DNA of 64,000 bases from Terriglobia bacterium (GCA_023511585.1 JAIMBF010000005.1:1-64000); one strand, 5' to 3'; positions 26,653 through 38,333 are shown, counted from the first letter of the stretch. Numbers and translations are program-made. The notes: generated by a model from the letters alone, not told the origin.

Positions 26653-27642
26653 ATGACCTATCTTGCTAAGCCCTACCAAAACCTGCACCAGGAAAGAGCA
26701 ACCGCATTCGGCACTTTCCGATCTTTCTCGAAACCCGGCCATGAAAAGCCTTTCGATCTCGGCAAAGCCCGAGACCAGAGCGCGCTTTGGAGCGAGATCG
26801 AGATTGATCTTGACCCGGAAGTGGCCACCTATTGGTGCTTTATGAAGCCGCAAGGGCGCCCGAGTTTTTCGGTCAAACTGCTGTCCGATATTATCGGGAT
26901 GCAGCGTAGCATCGAAGAAGAATACGGACAGCGTGCACGCAATGGCATGACACAGATCAAATATTTCGTGTTGGGATCCAAACATCCTGGCGTGTTTAGT
27001 CTGGGTGGGGATCTTCCTCTGTTTGTGGAAAAGATCCGCGCGCAAGATCGGACGGCGTTGCGGCATTATGCGCGGCTTTGCGTTGAGGCGGTCTATAACA
27101 ACGCCGTCAGCTTCCATTTGCCGATCGTCACCATCGCTTTGGTGCAGGGCGACGCCCTTGGAGGCGGTTTCGAAGCCGCTCTGGCCTGCAACATGATTGT
27201 TGCCGAACGCAGCGCAAAATTCGGTTTGCCCGAAGTGCTGTTCAATCTCTTTCCCGGCATGGGCGCTTACAGCTTTCTTTCGCGCCGCTTGGATGGGGTG
27301 CGTGCCGAGCGCATTATTTTCAGCGGCCGCACATATAGCGCCGAAGAGCTTTACGAAATGGGGCTGGTGGATCTGGTGGCGGAAGACGGCCAGGGCGAGC
27401 ACGCTGTTCGCGAATTGATCGAACGCCAGCGGCGGCGCCACAATGCCTATGAAGCAGTCTTTCAAGCGCGCCGGCGCGTGCAGCCGGTCACGCTCGAAGA
27501 GCTGCTCGACATCACCGAGATTTGGGTGGACGCGGCGCTCCGGCTGGAGGAGGCGGATCTCAAGCGGATGCTGCGCTTGGCGGCCGCGCAAGAGCGGCGC
27601 AAGCCGGCTTCCCAAACGCCGCAGCTTGTGGCAGCGGAATAA
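26653..27642 (+). CDS. rpfF: RpfF-like crotonase, putative diffusible signal factor (DSF) synthase
   Basis: This 329-residue protein is preceded by GAAGGAGAAG. Crotonase core: FSLGGDLPLF (CoA/oxyanion region), VQGDALGGGFEAALACN and GLPEVLFNLFPGMGAYSFLSRRL. Glu174 and Glu194 are 20 residues apart, matching the catalytic Glu141/Glu161 pair of Xanthomonas RpfF. The ALGGGFEAAL, LPEVLF and FPGMGAYSF blocks are characteristic of RpfF rather than of hydratases. RpfF makes cis-2-unsaturated fatty acid signals from acyl-ACP. No rpfC, rpfG or rpfR homologue is in the window. A strong bidirectional-looking hairpin follows at 27688. Confidence 0.8.
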   Translation: MTYLAKPYQNLHQERATAFGTFRSFSKPGHEKPFDLGKARDQSALWSEIEIDLDPEVATYWCFMKPQGRPSFSVKLLSDIIGMQRSIEEEYGQRARNGMTQIKYFVLGSKHPGVFSLGGDLPLFVEKIRAQDRTALRHYARLCVEAVYNNAVSFHLPIVTIALVQGDALGGGFEAALACNMIVAERSAKFGLPEVLFNLFPGMGAYSFLSRRLDGVRAERIIFSGRTYSAEELYEMGLVDLVAEDGQGEHAVRELIERQRRRHNAYEAVFQARRRVQPVTLEELLDITEIWVDAALRLEEADLKRMLRLAAAQERRKPASQTPQLVAAE

Positions 27643-27687
27643 TTTCCGAACGGAGCAAGCTCTTTCGGCGATGGCGGAATTTCTCGC

Positions 27688-27724
27688 GGGGGCCTGAGAA
27701 AATCCTCCGATTTTCGCGGCCCCC
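27688..27724. terminator. GC-rich hairpin between convergent genes
   Basis: GGGGGCC at 27688-27694 pairs with GGCCCCC at 27718-27724. The inner arms GAAAATC/GATTTTC close a four-base CTCC loop, with a small bulge. It lies midway between the stops of the RpfF-like gene (27642, plus) and the flavin reductase (27785, minus). There is no T-tract, but the position suggests a bidirectional transcription stop. Confidence 0.5.
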
Positions 27725-27784
27725 CAAGAGAGTGCGCGGCGCCGGTCGGTTTTCCGTTATCGGTTGGATGCCGGGGGGCTGCCT

Positions 27785-28423
27785 TTAATCGGTATTCCGG
27801 AGTTGCCAGTCTTCCACCGGAATGCGCGGCATTTCGAACTGGTCGCGCGTGCGCGTATAAAACCCGCGGCCGTGCATGCGCCCGATGAGATCCAGTTTCG
27901 GCGTATCGATGTAACATTTGGCGGCATCGATAACGGCATCGTCGCGAATGTGCATCAGCAATACCTTACCGAGCACGAGTGCGCGCTCGTTGCCGAGTTC
28001 GATCGTCATCAATCGTTCACATTCCATCGAAACCGGACTTTCGGCAATGCGCGGGGGTTTGACGCGAACGGAGGGGATTGGCGTTAACCCCGCTTCGGCC
28101 AATTCATCGACCTCGGGGCCGAACTCAATGGCGGTGATGTTCATTTGTTCGGCATTGGCGAAGGAGACGAGGTTCACGACAAACTCGCCCGTGACCCGGA
28201 TATTGTTGCCGGTGTCTTTCACGTCTCCGGGGTGCCTGCCGCCGATGCCGATGCACACTACCGGAGGATCTTGCGAAAACGCATTGAAGAACGAGAAGGG
28301 GGCGGCGTTGAGCTTGCCGGCGGCATCCAAGCTGACGACCCATGCAATCGGCCGCGGAACAATCGTGGAAACCAAGAGCTTATATCGCTGGCTCGCGCTG
28401 AGCGTGGTAAAATCAAATTCCAT
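27785..28423 (-). CDS. Flavin reductase family (FMN-binding split-barrel) protein
   Basis: This 212-residue protein belongs to the DIM6/NTAB flavin-reductase-like family. STIVPRPIAWVVSLDAAGKLNAAPFSFFNAFSQDPPVVCIGI is the diagnostic FMN-binding block. NNIRVTGEFVVNLVSF and HGRGFYTRTRDQFEMPR follow. It begins nine bases after the hydroxyacid dehydrogenase stop, with AAGAGGA before the ATG, so the two form an operon. It could reduce flavin for a partner monooxygenase or be a flavoprotein itself. Substrate is unknown. Confidence 0.88.
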   Translation of the reverse strand: MEFDFTTLSASQRYKLLVSTIVPRPIAWVVSLDAAGKLNAAPFSFFNAFSQDPPVVCIGIGGRHPGDVKDTGNNIRVTGEFVVNLVSFANAEQMNITAIEFGPEVDELAEAGLTPIPSVRVKPPRIAESPVSMECERLMTIELGNERALVLGKVLLMHIRDDAVIDAAKCYIDTPKLDLIGRMHGRGFYTRTRDQFEMPRIPVEDWQLRNTD

Positions 28424-28432
28424 AGAGTCCTC

Positions 28433-29395
28433 TTACGGCACCAAATTGCGCGGGGTTTTGCCGCTCAAAACGGCATCAATGCCATCAAGCGCGAGAAAGC
28501 CCATGGCATCGCGCGTCTCAACGGTGGCGCTGCCCAGGTGCGGCAGCAAAAATACGTTCTCGAGCGTGCGGTATTCCGGATTGAGATCGGGCTCGCCTTC
28601 ATAGACGTCAAGCCCGGCCGCGGCAACCTGCCCGGTTTTGAGCGCGGCAATCAAGGCCGCATCGTCGATCAGCGACCCGCGCGCGGCATTCACCACCACC
28701 GCTCCGCGCGGCAGGCGTGCGATGCGCTCGGCGTTCAGCCATTTGCGCGTGGCCTCACCGCCTGGGGCGTTGAGCGAAAGGAACTGGCAAAGCGGGAGAA
28801 AACTCTCATCGGAGGCATGATAGACGGCGCCTTGCGCGAGTGCCTCCGGCAACGGTGCTACGTCGCGGTAATGCACCTCCATCTGAAAGCCGCGGGCGAT
28901 TCGGGCAAGCTCGCGCCCGATTCGGCCCATGCCGAAAATGCCCAGACGTTTGCCGGAAACCTGCGTGCCCAAGAGCTGGGTGGGCGCCCAGCCTGTCCAG
29001 CGCCCTGCGCGCACCAAGCGCTCGCCCTCGCCGGCGCGGCGGGCTGCCGCCAGAATCAGCAGCATGGCAAGCTCGGCCGTTGCGACCGAAAGCACATCGG
29101 GGGTGTGGCAAACCGGAATGCCGCGGGCGCGGGCGGCTGCGATATCGATGTGATCGAAGCCGACGCTGAAGGTTGCAATGACTTTGACGCTTTGTGGGAG
29201 CCGAGCGATGAGGTCCGCATCCAGCCGGTCCCCCGGTGCGCAGAGGATCGCATCCGCGCCCTCGGCGTTGCGGAGAATCTCGGCGGCGCTCAGCAGCCGA
29301 TCGTCCGAATTTTGGCGGACTTCGTAGTCGCGCCGTGCACGGGCCTCCACGGCGGGCGGCAACCGGCGGGTCATCAGCAAGACGGGTTTGGGCAT
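28433..29395 (-). CDS. D-2-hydroxyacid dehydrogenase (glyoxylate/hydroxypyruvate reductase-like)
   Basis: This 320-residue NAD(P)-dependent enzyme has the Rossmann motif LGIFGMGRIGRELARIARGF. The catalytic residues are an Arg in VVNAARGSLIDD, a Glu in DVYEGEPDLNPEY and a His in FLLPHLGSATVETRDAM. The N-terminal catalytic domain has TFSVGFDHIDIAAARARGI, and the middle loop has ELAMLLILAAARR. The family includes glyoxylate and hydroxypyruvate reductases. Its place just downstream of the cbb operon suggests disposal of glyoxylate from RuBisCO oxygenation; this is inference. GAGGAAAG precedes the ATG. Confidence 0.88.
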   Translation of the reverse strand: MPKPVLLMTRRLPPAVEARARRDYEVRQNSDDRLLSAAEILRNAEGADAILCAPGDRLDADLIARLPQSVKVIATFSVGFDHIDIAAARARGIPVCHTPDVLSVATAELAMLLILAAARRAGEGERLVRAGRWTGWAPTQLLGTQVSGKRLGIFGMGRIGRELARIARGFQMEVHYRDVAPLPEALAQGAVYHASDESFLPLCQFLSLNAPGGEATRKWLNAERIARLPRGAVVVNAARGSLIDDAALIAALKTGQVAAAGLDVYEGEPDLNPEYRTLENVFLLPHLGSATVETRDAMGFLALDGIDAVLSGKTPRNLVP

Positions 29396-29566
29396 CGCAC
29401 TTTCCTCCTCAGAGCCTGCATCATGGCCTCCCTTCCCGCGCGGCGGAAGAGGGGGCGATGCGTGTTGCGATGCAGCAAGGACCAGGTTCGCGAGCGGCTT
29501 TCAGGGGAACCCACGCCGGCGGCGTTCGCGGGGATTTCTCAGGCGTGACCCGGGCATCGGGCCCTG

Positions 29567-30220
29567 TCAGCCGGCCCCGCGCAGCGCACGGATGGCTTGC
29601 TCATAGGGAGGAGCGCGGAAAACAGCCGAGCCGGCGACCAAGACATCGGCGCCTGCGGCAACCACAAGCGGCGCCGTTTCGGGGGTGATTCCGCCATCCA
29701 CCTCGATGTGGATCGGGCGGTTTCCGATCATTTGGCGAAGCCGGGCGATTTTTTCCAGAACGGCGGGAATGAAGCTTTGCCCGCCAAAGCCGGGATTGAC
29801 GCTCATCACCAGGACGAGATCGATGCGATCGAGCACGTAAGCAACGGCGCTTTCCGGCGTTGCCGGATTTAACGCCACCCCCGCCGATTTGCCGAGATTG
29901 GCAATGCTCTGCAAGGTGCGGTCCAAATGCGTAGACGCTTCAGCGTGCACGATGATCCGGTCAGCCCCGGCAGCGGCGAAAGCCTCGAGATAAGGGTCAA
30001 CGGGGGAGATCATCAAGTGCGTGTCGAAACATTTTCTGCTGTGGGGGCGGATGGCACGCACCACTTCCGGCCCGAAGGTGAGGTTCGGCACGAAATGCCC
30101 GTCCATGACATCGAGATGAATCCAATCGGCCCCTGCGGCGTCGACCGCTTCGACTTCCGCACCCAAGCGGGCGAAATCGGCGGAGAGGATCGAGGGTGCA
30201 ACCAGAATGTCTTGGACCAT
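29567..30220 (-). CDS. rpe: Ribulose-phosphate 3-epimerase
   Basis: This 217-residue TIM-barrel enzyme interconverts ribulose-5-phosphate and xylulose-5-phosphate in the regenerative phase of the Calvin cycle. Conserved blocks are [45 protein letters not shown] and [13 protein letters not shown], carrying the metal-binding His/Asp residues. Its ATG overlaps the cbbX stop (TAATG), so it is the last gene of the cbb operon (cbbE). Confidence 0.95.
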   Translation of the reverse strand: MVQDILVAPSILSADFARLGAEVEAVDAAGADWIHLDVMDGHFVPNLTFGPEVVRAIRPHSRKCFDTHLMISPVDPYLEAFAAAGADRIIVHAEASTHLDRTLQSIANLGKSAGVALNPATPESAVAYVLDRIDLVLVMSVNPGFGGQSFIPAVLEKIARLRQMIGNRPIHIEVDGGITPETAPLVVAAGADVLVAGSAVFRAPPYEQAIRALRGAG

Positions 30221-31131
30221 TATTCGGCCTCTACGCGTTCGGCGCGCGTGGCGGTTGGAACTTGAGCAAAAACGCGGCTTTGGCGAATATCCTCTTCGGT
30301 GATGATGAGAAGATCCTGTACGGTCTTCGTCCCGTCATGAGCTTCCAGCAAGCGCACGGCCTGGCGGAGGCGCGCACGATCCAAGGCGTTGCGAATCGAA
30401 CGCGCATTGGCGAAATGCGGCTGCCGGCGGCGCGCTTGGATATACTCCAGAAACGCTGCCGCTGCCGGCTTATCGAAACGGTAGTGTTGCTTTTCTAACA
30501 TTTTTTCGGCGATTTGGAAGAGTTCCTCATCCGTATAATCAGGAAAGTCGATATGGTGGGCGACACGCGAACGAAACCCCGGGTTCGCCGTAAAAAATCG
30601 CTCCATCCGATCGGCGTATCCTGCCAAAATGACCACCAAATCATCGCGCTTGGTTTCCATCACTTGGAGCAGAATCTCGATGGCTTCCTGCCCGTAATCC
30701 CGCTCGTTTTCCGGGCGATAAAGATAGTATGCCTCATCGATGAAGAGCACGCCACCCATGGCCTTTTTCAGCACTTCTTTCGTCTTGGGTGCGGTATGCC
30801 CGATATATTGGCCGACCAAGTCATCGCGGGTGACGGAAATCAGTTGGCCGGTGCGAATATAGCCGAGGCGGTGGAGAATCTCGGCCATGCGCAGCGCCAC
30901 CGTGGTTTTTCCGGTGCCGGGATTTCCGGTAAACGACATATGCAAAGTCGGGGGTTCGCTGCCGAGACCGTGTTCCCGCCGCAGCTTTTCCACCAGCAGC
31001 AAGGCCGCAATTTCGCGAATGCGGCGTTTGACAGGCTTTAGCCCGACCAGCTCGCGATCGAGTGTGGTGATGACCTCGCTTACGCCGGAGTTGGCAAACG
31101 CGGCTTGCAGATCGATGCGTTCCGTTGCCAT
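30220..31131 (-). CDS. cbbX: RuBisCO activase CbbX (AAA+ ATPase)
   Basis: This protein has 303 residues from the ATG at 31131; a longer frame opens at 31227 but lacks the conserved start. Walker A is GNPGTGKT (69-76) and Walker B is [25 protein letters not shown] is a CbbX pore-loop region, and [17 protein letters not shown] is the sensor-2 block. Red-type CbbX forms RuBP-stimulated hexamers that pull the large-subunit C-terminus to release inhibitory sugar phosphates. It lies downstream of cbbS after a 114-bp gap holding a strong hairpin. Confidence 0.95.
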   Translation of the reverse strand: MATERIDLQAAFANSGVSEVITTLDRELVGLKPVKRRIREIAALLLVEKLRREHGLGSEPPTLHMSFTGNPGTGKTTVALRMAEILHRLGYIRTGQLISVTRDDLVGQYIGHTAPKTKEVLKKAMGGVLFIDEAYYLYRPENERDYGQEAIEILLQVMETKRDDLVVILAGYADRMERFFTANPGFRSRVAHHIDFPDYTDEELFQIAEKMLEKQHYRFDKPAAAAFLEYIQARRRQPHFANARSIRNALDRARLRQAVRLLEAHDGTKTVQDLLIITEEDIRQSRVFAQVPTATRAERVEAE

Positions 31132-31192
31132 GGAGAGATCCGAAGAAGCGCTCAAAGCACAAGCCCTTTCAGATGTATGCCGCAAGCATGCG

Positions 31193-31225
31193 AAAAAATG
31201 CGCCGGTTGCCCGTAGGCAACCGGC
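31193..31225 (-). terminator. Terminator-like hairpin between cbbS and cbbX
   Basis: Read on the minus strand, a perfect 10-bp stem (GCCGGTTGCC with GGCAACCGGC, plus-strand 31202-31211 and 31216-31225) with a 4-base loop is followed, after GCA, by six T (plus-strand A run 31193-31198). This has the form of a rho-independent terminator inside an otherwise collinear operon. It would lower cbbX-rpe expression relative to cbbLS. Confidence 0.65.
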
Positions 31226-31245
31226 AAGTTGGGGAGAGCAACGAG

Positions 31246-31665
31246 CTAATAGCGCATTCCTTCCGGTCGGTCCGTCGCGTAGGCGTGCGTGGTGTAGGCG
31301 ATGTGGCGATCTTCGAGTTCTTGACGCTCGAGCCGGAAACCTGGCTCTTCGGCCGGGCGATCGGTAATGAAGGAAAGGCGGAGCGATTCCCATCCCGCCG
31401 TGGCATCGAAAGCGGAGAGGCGGATATAGGCGCGTTTGCCGTAGACTTTGCGACATTCCTCCAAGGCGTACATAACCCCTGCGGGATCTTTCAAATCGAA
31501 CATCGGCAAACCCCACATTTCCCAATACGTGTTTCGCGGGTGGGGGTCATCGGTGAATTCGATGTTCACGGCCCAACCGTGATCCAGGCAATATTTCACC
31601 TGGGCCTTGATCTGCTCGTCGGTAAGGTCGGGTAGAAAACTGAATGTTCCTTGCGTGATTCGCAT
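31246..31665 (-). CDS. cbbS: RuBisCO small subunit, red-type form IC
   Basis: At 139 residues it is longer than green-type small subunits because of the C-terminal extension ending [14 protein letters not shown], which builds the central beta-barrel of red-type RuBisCO. The N-terminus [19 protein letters not shown] and the [15 protein letters not shown] block are typical. It partners with CbbL in an L8S8 holoenzyme in the cytoplasm. It lies 12 bases downstream of cbbL. Confidence 0.97.
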   Translation of the reverse strand: MRITQGTFSFLPDLTDEQIKAQVKYCLDHGWAVNIEFTDDPHPRNTYWEMWGLPMFDLKDPAGVMYALEECRKVYGKRAYIRLSAFDATAGWESLRLSFITDRPAEEPGFRLERQELEDRHIAYTTHAYATDRPEGMRY

Positions 31666-31677
31666 CGTTTTGCTCCT

Positions 31678-33162
<1,485 letters not shown>

Positions 33163-34245
33163 TCAGGCGGCATAAACGGGCGAGACAACCCGCACCGAGA
33201 ACGCGCCGCTGCGATAACGGCGTGCCATTTCCGCGAGCGGCAACGGCTTGATGCTCGCGGCATGCCCGGCGGTGCCGAACTCTTCAAAGCGCTGCGCGCA
33301 AAGCGCTTCCAGTGCCGCCATCGCGGGCTTGAGAAATGCCCGCGGGTCGAATTCCGCGGGATGCTGTTGGGCAATTCTGCGAATTTGCCCGACCATGGCG
33401 ATTCGGCAATCGGTATCGATATTGATTTTCCGCACGCCAAAGCGAATTCCCTGTTGAATTTCCTCAACCGGGACGCCCCAAGTTTGCGGCATGGCGCCGC
33501 CGTAGGCATTGAAAATGTCCTGCAACTCTTGGGGAACGGAAGAGGAACCATGCATCACGAGGTGCGTATCCGGCAAGCGCGCGTGGATTGCCTTCACAAC
33601 ATCCATGGCGAGGATATCGCCCGTGGGCTTTCGCTTAAACTTGTAGGCGCCGTGGCTTGTGCCGATTGCCACCGCGAGCGCATCCACCCCGGTGAGGCGG
33701 ACGAAATCGGCCGCTTGGTCCGGATCCGTAAGCAATTGCTCGCGCGATAGCGCTCCGGTTGCACCATGCCCGTCCTCGGCTTCGCCCGAGCCGGTTTCCA
33801 GCGAGCCAAGACAGCCAAGTTCGCCTTCGACGGAAACCCCGACTGCATGAGCCATTTCCGCTACCCGCGACGTAACGGAGACGTTATAGTTATAGTCGGC
33901 GGGGGTTTTGCCGTCTTCCTTGAGGGAGCCGTCCATCATCACCGAAGTGAAGCCGTTCTGGATTGCGGAGAGGCAGGTCGCCATGCTTTCGCCGTGATCT
34001 TGGTGAACACAAACCGGGATCTCGGGATAGGTTTCGAGGACCGCAAGAATCATGTGTCGCAGCATCGCATCGCCGGCATAAGAACGTGCGCCGCGGCTCG
34101 CCTGCAAAATAACCGGCGAGGCGGTTTTACGCGCCGCGTTCATAATGGCGAGAACCTGCTCCATATTGTTGATGTTGAACGCCGGCACGCCGTAGCCGTG
34201 TTCGGCCGCGTGATCGAGCAACTGACGCAGTGTGACCAAGGGCAT
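33163..34245 (-). CDS. cbbA: Class II fructose-1,6-bisphosphate aldolase
   Basis: This 360-residue Zn-dependent aldolase is of the Calvin-cycle subtype. Metal and substrate motifs are [36 protein letters not shown] and [25 protein letters not shown] is the phosphate-binding block. It makes fructose-1,6- and sedoheptulose-1,7-bisphosphate from triose phosphates and aldoses. It lies 39 bases after cbbT and 30 before cbbL. Confidence 0.96.
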   Translation of the reverse strand: MPLVTLRQLLDHAAEHGYGVPAFNINNMEQVLAIMNAARKTASPVILQASRGARSYAGDAMLRHMILAVLETYPEIPVCVHQDHGESMATCLSAIQNGFTSVMMDGSLKEDGKTPADYNYNVSVTSRVAEMAHAVGVSVEGELGCLGSLETGSGEAEDGHGATGALSREQLLTDPDQAADFVRLTGVDALAVAIGTSHGAYKFKRKPTGDILAMDVVKAIHARLPDTHLVMHGSSSVPQELQDIFNAYGGAMPQTWGVPVEEIQQGIRFGVRKINIDTDCRIAMVGQIRRIAQQHPAEFDPRAFLKPAMAALEALCAQRFEEFGTAGHAASIKPLPLAEMARRYRSGAFSVRVVSPVYAA

Positions 34246-34284
34246 GGTTTCAAGCTCCGAACAGAGTATAAGAACGCACGTTCA

Positions 34285-36291
34285 TCAGGCTGCCTTCGCA
34301 GTCGCCAGCAACATACGCGCTTTCGCGAGAATTGCTTCAACCGTGAGGCCGAAATGTTTGTACAAATCTTCGGCCGGGGCAGAGGCGCCGAAAGTCGATA
34401 TGCTCAGAGTATGAGATTCGCTTTCGACATAACGCGTCCAGCCGAAAGGCGTTGCCGCTTCGATGGCAAGCCGCGGGGCCGAGCCGAGCGTGGCTTCGCG
34501 ATAAGCCGGGTCTTGCTCTTCGAAAAGCTCGAAACACGGCATGGAAACAACGGCCACCGGCAAACCTTCTTTCGCCAACTCTTCGCGAGCCTTAAGCGCA
34601 AGATGCACTTCCGAACCGGTTGCGAGAAGGGTAAGCGCGCGCGGCTTATGCGCTTCCGCAACGACGTAAGCGCCGCGTGCACAGAGATTCTCTTCGGTTG
34701 CCTCGGTGCGGATAAAGGGTAATGACTGGCGAGAAAGCGTAAGCACGCTCGGCCGATTTTGGTTTTTGAGCGCGAGTTCCCAGCACTCTGCCGTCTCTAC
34801 CGCATCCGCCGGGCGAAACACCAAGATGTTGGGCATCGCGCGAAGGCTTGCCAAATGCTCGATGGGTTGATGGGTGGGGCCGTCTTCGCCAAGGCCGATG
34901 GAATCGTGCGTCATGACGTAGATGACGCGGAGACCCATGAGTGCGGAGAGCCTGATTGCCGGGCGGCAATAATCGGAAAATACCAAGAACGTGCCGCCGT
35001 AGGGGATGAAGCCCCGATGCAGAGCGAGCCCGTTCATGATAGCGGCCATGGCATGTTCGCGCACGCCGAAATGAATATAACGGCCCGAGAAGTCACCCCT
35101 CTCAATCGCCCGCATGCATTTGGCGAGAGTGTTGTTGGAATGCGTGAGATCGGCCGAACCGCCGATGAGTTCCGGCAGCGAAGGCGCAATGGCATTCAAA
35201 GTTTCTTCGCTTGCCTTGCGTGTTGCCAGCGCGGGTTTACGGGTGACCAATTCCGCTTTGAACGAGCGAATTGCGTGAGAGAAACTGTCTGGGAGGTGCC
35301 CTTCCAGAGTGCGCAAAAATTCTTCGCGAAGCGCCGGATCGGTCGTTGCAAGAGAGCGTTCCCAGGCTCTCCGAACCGGTTTGCCGCGCAGCCCGATGTG
35401 CCGCCAAACATTGCGGATTTCCGGAGGCACCGTAAAGGGCGGCGCTTTCCACCCAAGCTCGGCGCGCGTTGCTGCAACCTCTTCCGGGCCGAGCGGTGCG
35501 CCATGAACGGCAGCCTGCCCTTGTTTGTTCGGTGCGCCGAAACCGATGATGGTGCGGCAGGCAATCAGCGAGGGGCGCGGATCCAGCCGCGCCGCTTCGA
35601 TCGCACGGGCAATCGCTTCCGGATCATGGCCGTTCACCGCCTGTATGTGCCAGCCATAGGCGGTAAAACGCAGCAGCGTATCGTCGGAGCAAGCAAGGCG
35701 TGTCGGGCCATCGATGGTAATGGCGTTGTCATCGTAAAGCACAATGAGCCTGCCCAACCCCAGATGGCCGGCGAGAGAGGCGGCCTCATGCGAAATGCCT
35801 TCCATCAGACAGCCGTCGCCGGCGATGACATAGGTTCGATGATCGACAAGCCTCCGCGAGAACCGCTCGGCTAACAATTTTTCGGCGAGTGCCATGCCGA
35901 CGGCAGCGGCAAATCCTTGCCCAAGCGGGCCTGTTGTTGTTTCCACACCCGGTGTGTGGCCGTATTCCGGATGCCCGGGGGTAAGCGAACCCAATTGGCG
36001 GAAATGGCGTATCTCTTCGATGGTGACCGCTGCAAAGCCAGTAAGATGCAGCAGCGCGTAAAGCAGCATCGAACCGTGGCCTGCGGAAAGCACGAACCGA
36101 TCGCGATCCGGCCAGTCAGGGCACTCGGGGTCGAATTTCAGGAAGCGGCTCCAGAGCACGGTTGCGGCGTCCGCCATTCCCATCGGCATGCCGGGATGAC
36201 CGGACTTTGCGCGCTCCACGGCATCCACCGCCAGCATACGCACGGCATTTGCAAGATCATGATGAGAAATCGCACGGTCGAGATGAGCCAT
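34285..36291 (-). CDS. cbbT: Transketolase
   Basis: This 668-residue ThDP enzyme has [38 protein letters not shown] as the ThDP-binding motif (GDG...N). [28 protein letters not shown] contains the catalytic Glu of the Pyr domain, and [20 protein letters not shown] the substrate-binding His. It transfers two-carbon units between sugar phosphates in the regenerative phase. It lies 13 bases downstream of cbbP. Confidence 0.97.
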   Translation of the reverse strand: MAHLDRAISHHDLANAVRMLAVDAVERAKSGHPGMPMGMADAATVLWSRFLKFDPECPDWPDRDRFVLSAGHGSMLLYALLHLTGFAAVTIEEIRHFRQLGSLTPGHPEYGHTPGVETTTGPLGQGFAAAVGMALAEKLLAERFSRRLVDHRTYVIAGDGCLMEGISHEAASLAGHLGLGRLIVLYDDNAITIDGPTRLACSDDTLLRFTAYGWHIQAVNGHDPEAIARAIEAARLDPRPSLIACRTIIGFGAPNKQGQAAVHGAPLGPEEVAATRAELGWKAPPFTVPPEIRNVWRHIGLRGKPVRRAWERSLATTDPALREEFLRTLEGHLPDSFSHAIRSFKAELVTRKPALATRKASEETLNAIAPSLPELIGGSADLTHSNNTLAKCMRAIERGDFSGRYIHFGVREHAMAAIMNGLALHRGFIPYGGTFLVFSDYCRPAIRLSALMGLRVIYVMTHDSIGLGEDGPTHQPIEHLASLRAMPNILVFRPADAVETAECWELALKNQNRPSVLTLSRQSLPFIRTEATEENLCARGAYVVAEAHKPRALTLLATGSEVHLALKAREELAKEGLPVAVVSMPCFELFEEQDPAYREATLGSAPRLAIEAATPFGWTRYVESESHTLSISTFGASAPAEDLYKHFGLTVEAILAKARMLLATAKAA

Positions 36292-36304
36292 GGTGCACTT
36301 CCCT

Positions 36305-37180
36305 TTATAGAACCCGGCGGCTGCGTTCTACCAACTGCAAAATCAACGGCGTGAGGATAAGCTGCATGGCAAGATCGAGTTTGTTTCCAGGAATAACGAT
36401 GGAATTCGCACGCGACATGAAACTGTTTTGAATCATCGTGACCAAATAGGGAAAGTCGATTCCGCGCGGATTGGCAAAACGAATGACGACCATAGATTCA
36501 TCCGGCGTAGGGATCCAGCGGGCGACGAAAGGATTGGAGGTATCAACCGTCGGCACGCGCTGAAAATTGATGTCGGTTTGCGTGAACTGCGGGCAGATGT
36601 AGTGCACGTAATCATGCATGCGGCGAAGGATGGTGTTCATCACTTCTTCCGTGGAATAACCGCGTGTTGTGCGATCGCGATGGATTTTCTGTATCCACTC
36701 TAAATTGATGACGGGGACTACGCCGATTTTGAGATCGGCATGCCGTGCGACGTTGACGGTTTCCGTTACCACCGCGCCGTGCAAGCCTTCGTAGAAAAGC
36801 AGATCCGTGCCGGAAGGAAGCTCTTCCCAAGGCGTGAAAGTTCCCGGCGGGGCGCCGTAGAGTTCTGCTTCTTTCTCATCGTGCACGTAGTGACGCGTCC
36901 GGCCCGAGCCGTTCATGCCGTATTGGGCGAAAAGCGCTTCCAACTCTTCAAACAGATTTGCTTCCGGCCCGAAATGGCTGAAATGATGGTTGCCGAGTTT
37001 CTCCTGCTCGCGCATGGCCGCTTTCATTCCTTCCCGGTCGTAGCGGTGAAAAGCATCGCCCTCGATGAAAGCGGCGTTAATCTTTTCGCGTCGAAATATT
37101 TGCTCGAAGGTGTGCTTGACCGTCGTTGTTCCAGCGCCCGAAGAGCCGGTGACGGAAATGATCGGGTGCTTCAGCGACAT
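36305..37180 (-). CDS. cbbP: Phosphoribulokinase
   Basis: This 291-residue class I (proteobacterial) phosphoribulokinase phosphorylates ribulose-5-phosphate to the RuBisCO substrate. The P-loop is GSSGAGTTT (12-20), followed by [19 protein letters not shown], with the catalytic Asp, and YEGLHGAVV. Its start lies inside the last 10 bases of cbbF, so the two are translationally coupled. Confidence 0.97.
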   Translation of the reverse strand: MSLKHPIISVTGSSGAGTTTVKHTFEQIFRREKINAAFIEGDAFHRYDREGMKAAMREQEKLGNHHFSHFGPEANLFEELEALFAQYGMNGSGRTRHYVHDEKEAELYGAPPGTFTPWEELPSGTDLLFYEGLHGAVVTETVNVARHADLKIGVVPVINLEWIQKIHRDRTTRGYSTEEVMNTILRRMHDYVHYICPQFTQTDINFQRVPTVDTSNPFVARWIPTPDESMVVIRFANPRGIDFPYLVTMIQNSFMSRANSIVIPGNKLDLAMQLILTPLILQLVERSRRVL

Positions 37181-38229
37181 CCGGGAAAGCCCTCTTCGCT
37201 ACGGAATAAACTGCGCCGACCGAAGAGGGGCGAGCGCTCTCCAACGGCCAGCTTGCTGGAATAATAGGCGACGAGCCGCGCCACCTCGTCGGCCGAGCCG
37301 AAAACGAGCGGCGTGCGCTGATGGAGCCCGACGGGTTCAAGCTCCATAATGCGCGTGAGCCCGTTGGTGGCGGCGCCATGGGCCTGCTCAATGACGAAGG
37401 CCAAGGGGTTGGCCTCGTAAAGGAGGCGCAGCCGGCCTTGCGCGTATCCCGGCCGGTGATCGGCAGGATAGAGGTAAATGCCCCCGCGGATGAGGATCCG
37501 GAAGGCTTCCGCAACAACGGAAGCGAGCCAGCGCATGTTGTAATCGACGCCGTTGGGGCCGTCGCGTCCGGCCAGACAATCTTCGATAAAGGCACGCACT
37601 CGCTTATCCCAATGGCGGAAATTCGAGGCGTTGATCGCAAATTCCTGGCTATTTTGGGGGATGGAGAGATTTTCTTTGGCTAAAAGAAAGTCCCCGGACG
37701 CGGGGTGAAGCACAAAAAGATGGGTTCCCTCGCCAAGGGTAAGAACCAGAGCGACCTGCGGCCCGTAGAGAAAAAATCCGGCAGCGAGCTGCCGGGAGCC
37801 CGCTTGCAGAAGCGATTGCTCTGCTCCTTTCTCGGCAAGGGAGGGCAGAATGGAAAAAATCGTCCCGACGGAGAGGTTGGTTTCAATGTTGGAAGAGCCG
37901 TCCAACGGGTCGATCGCGACCACCAAAGGCGCTGTGGTGTCGCATTCCATGGCGTGATCTTCTTCCTCGGAAGCGATCGCCGCGACAGGGGCGCTGCGGA
38001 GTGCATCCACACATATTTGGTGGGCCAAGACGTCGAGCTTTTTTTGCTCATCACGTCCGGCGTTGACGCTGACCGTTGCACCGAGGGAACCTGCCAAGGG
38101 ACCCAAAGCCAAAAGGCCGGCGATTTGCTTTGCTGCCTCGGCTAAGGCGAGAACGGTTTGAGCAACCGCATGACGCGGCGGGGCTTTTGCGGCCCAAGCA
38201 TGTAACGAGTCTGCCAAAGTTTGGCGCAT
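37171..38229 (-). CDS. cbbF: Class I fructose-1,6-bisphosphatase
   Basis: This protein has 352 residues from the ATG at 38229; a GTG three bases upstream is closer to the GGAGGGG ribosome site than is usual. Metal sites are ASEEEDHAM and VVAIDPLDGSSNIETN, the FBPase hallmark; LYPADHRPGYAQGRLRLLYEANPLAF is the C-terminal block with a catalytic Glu. It is the first gene of the cbb operon, divergent from cbbR. Confidence 0.96.
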   Translation of the reverse strand: MRQTLADSLHAWAAKAPPRHAVAQTVLALAEAAKQIAGLLALGPLAGSLGATVSVNAGRDEQKKLDVLAHQICVDALRSAPVAAIASEEEDHAMECDTTAPLVVAIDPLDGSSNIETNLSVGTIFSILPSLAEKGAEQSLLQAGSRQLAAGFFLYGPQVALVLTLGEGTHLFVLHPASGDFLLAKENLSIPQNSQEFAINASNFRHWDKRVRAFIEDCLAGRDGPNGVDYNMRWLASVVAEAFRILIRGGIYLYPADHRPGYAQGRLRLLYEANPLAFVIEQAHGAATNGLTRIMELEPVGLHQRTPLVFGSADEVARLVAYYSSKLAVGERSPLFGRRSLFRSEEGFPGCR

Positions 38230-38303
38230 CACGTCCCCTCCATACTCGGATTCTTTGAGGGCCGGCGTGTCGGTTGGAGGCCGCTCCCCGTAGGAGCCGA
38301 GTG

Positions 38304-38333
38304 ATAACGGTTATTGCCGGTATTGCTCGGCAA
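38304..38333. promoter_or_regulatory. Tandem inverted repeats in the cbbF-cbbR spacer, candidate CbbR operators
   Basis: Two adjacent dyads lie in the 129-bp divergent spacer: ATAAC-G-GTTAT (38304-38314) and TTGCCG-N8-CGGCAA (38314-38333). The position close to cbbR and 72 to 100 bases before cbbF fits a LysR-type regulator controlling both directions. They do not fit the textbook T-N11-A spacing exactly. Assignment to CbbR is inferred. Confidence 0.45.
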
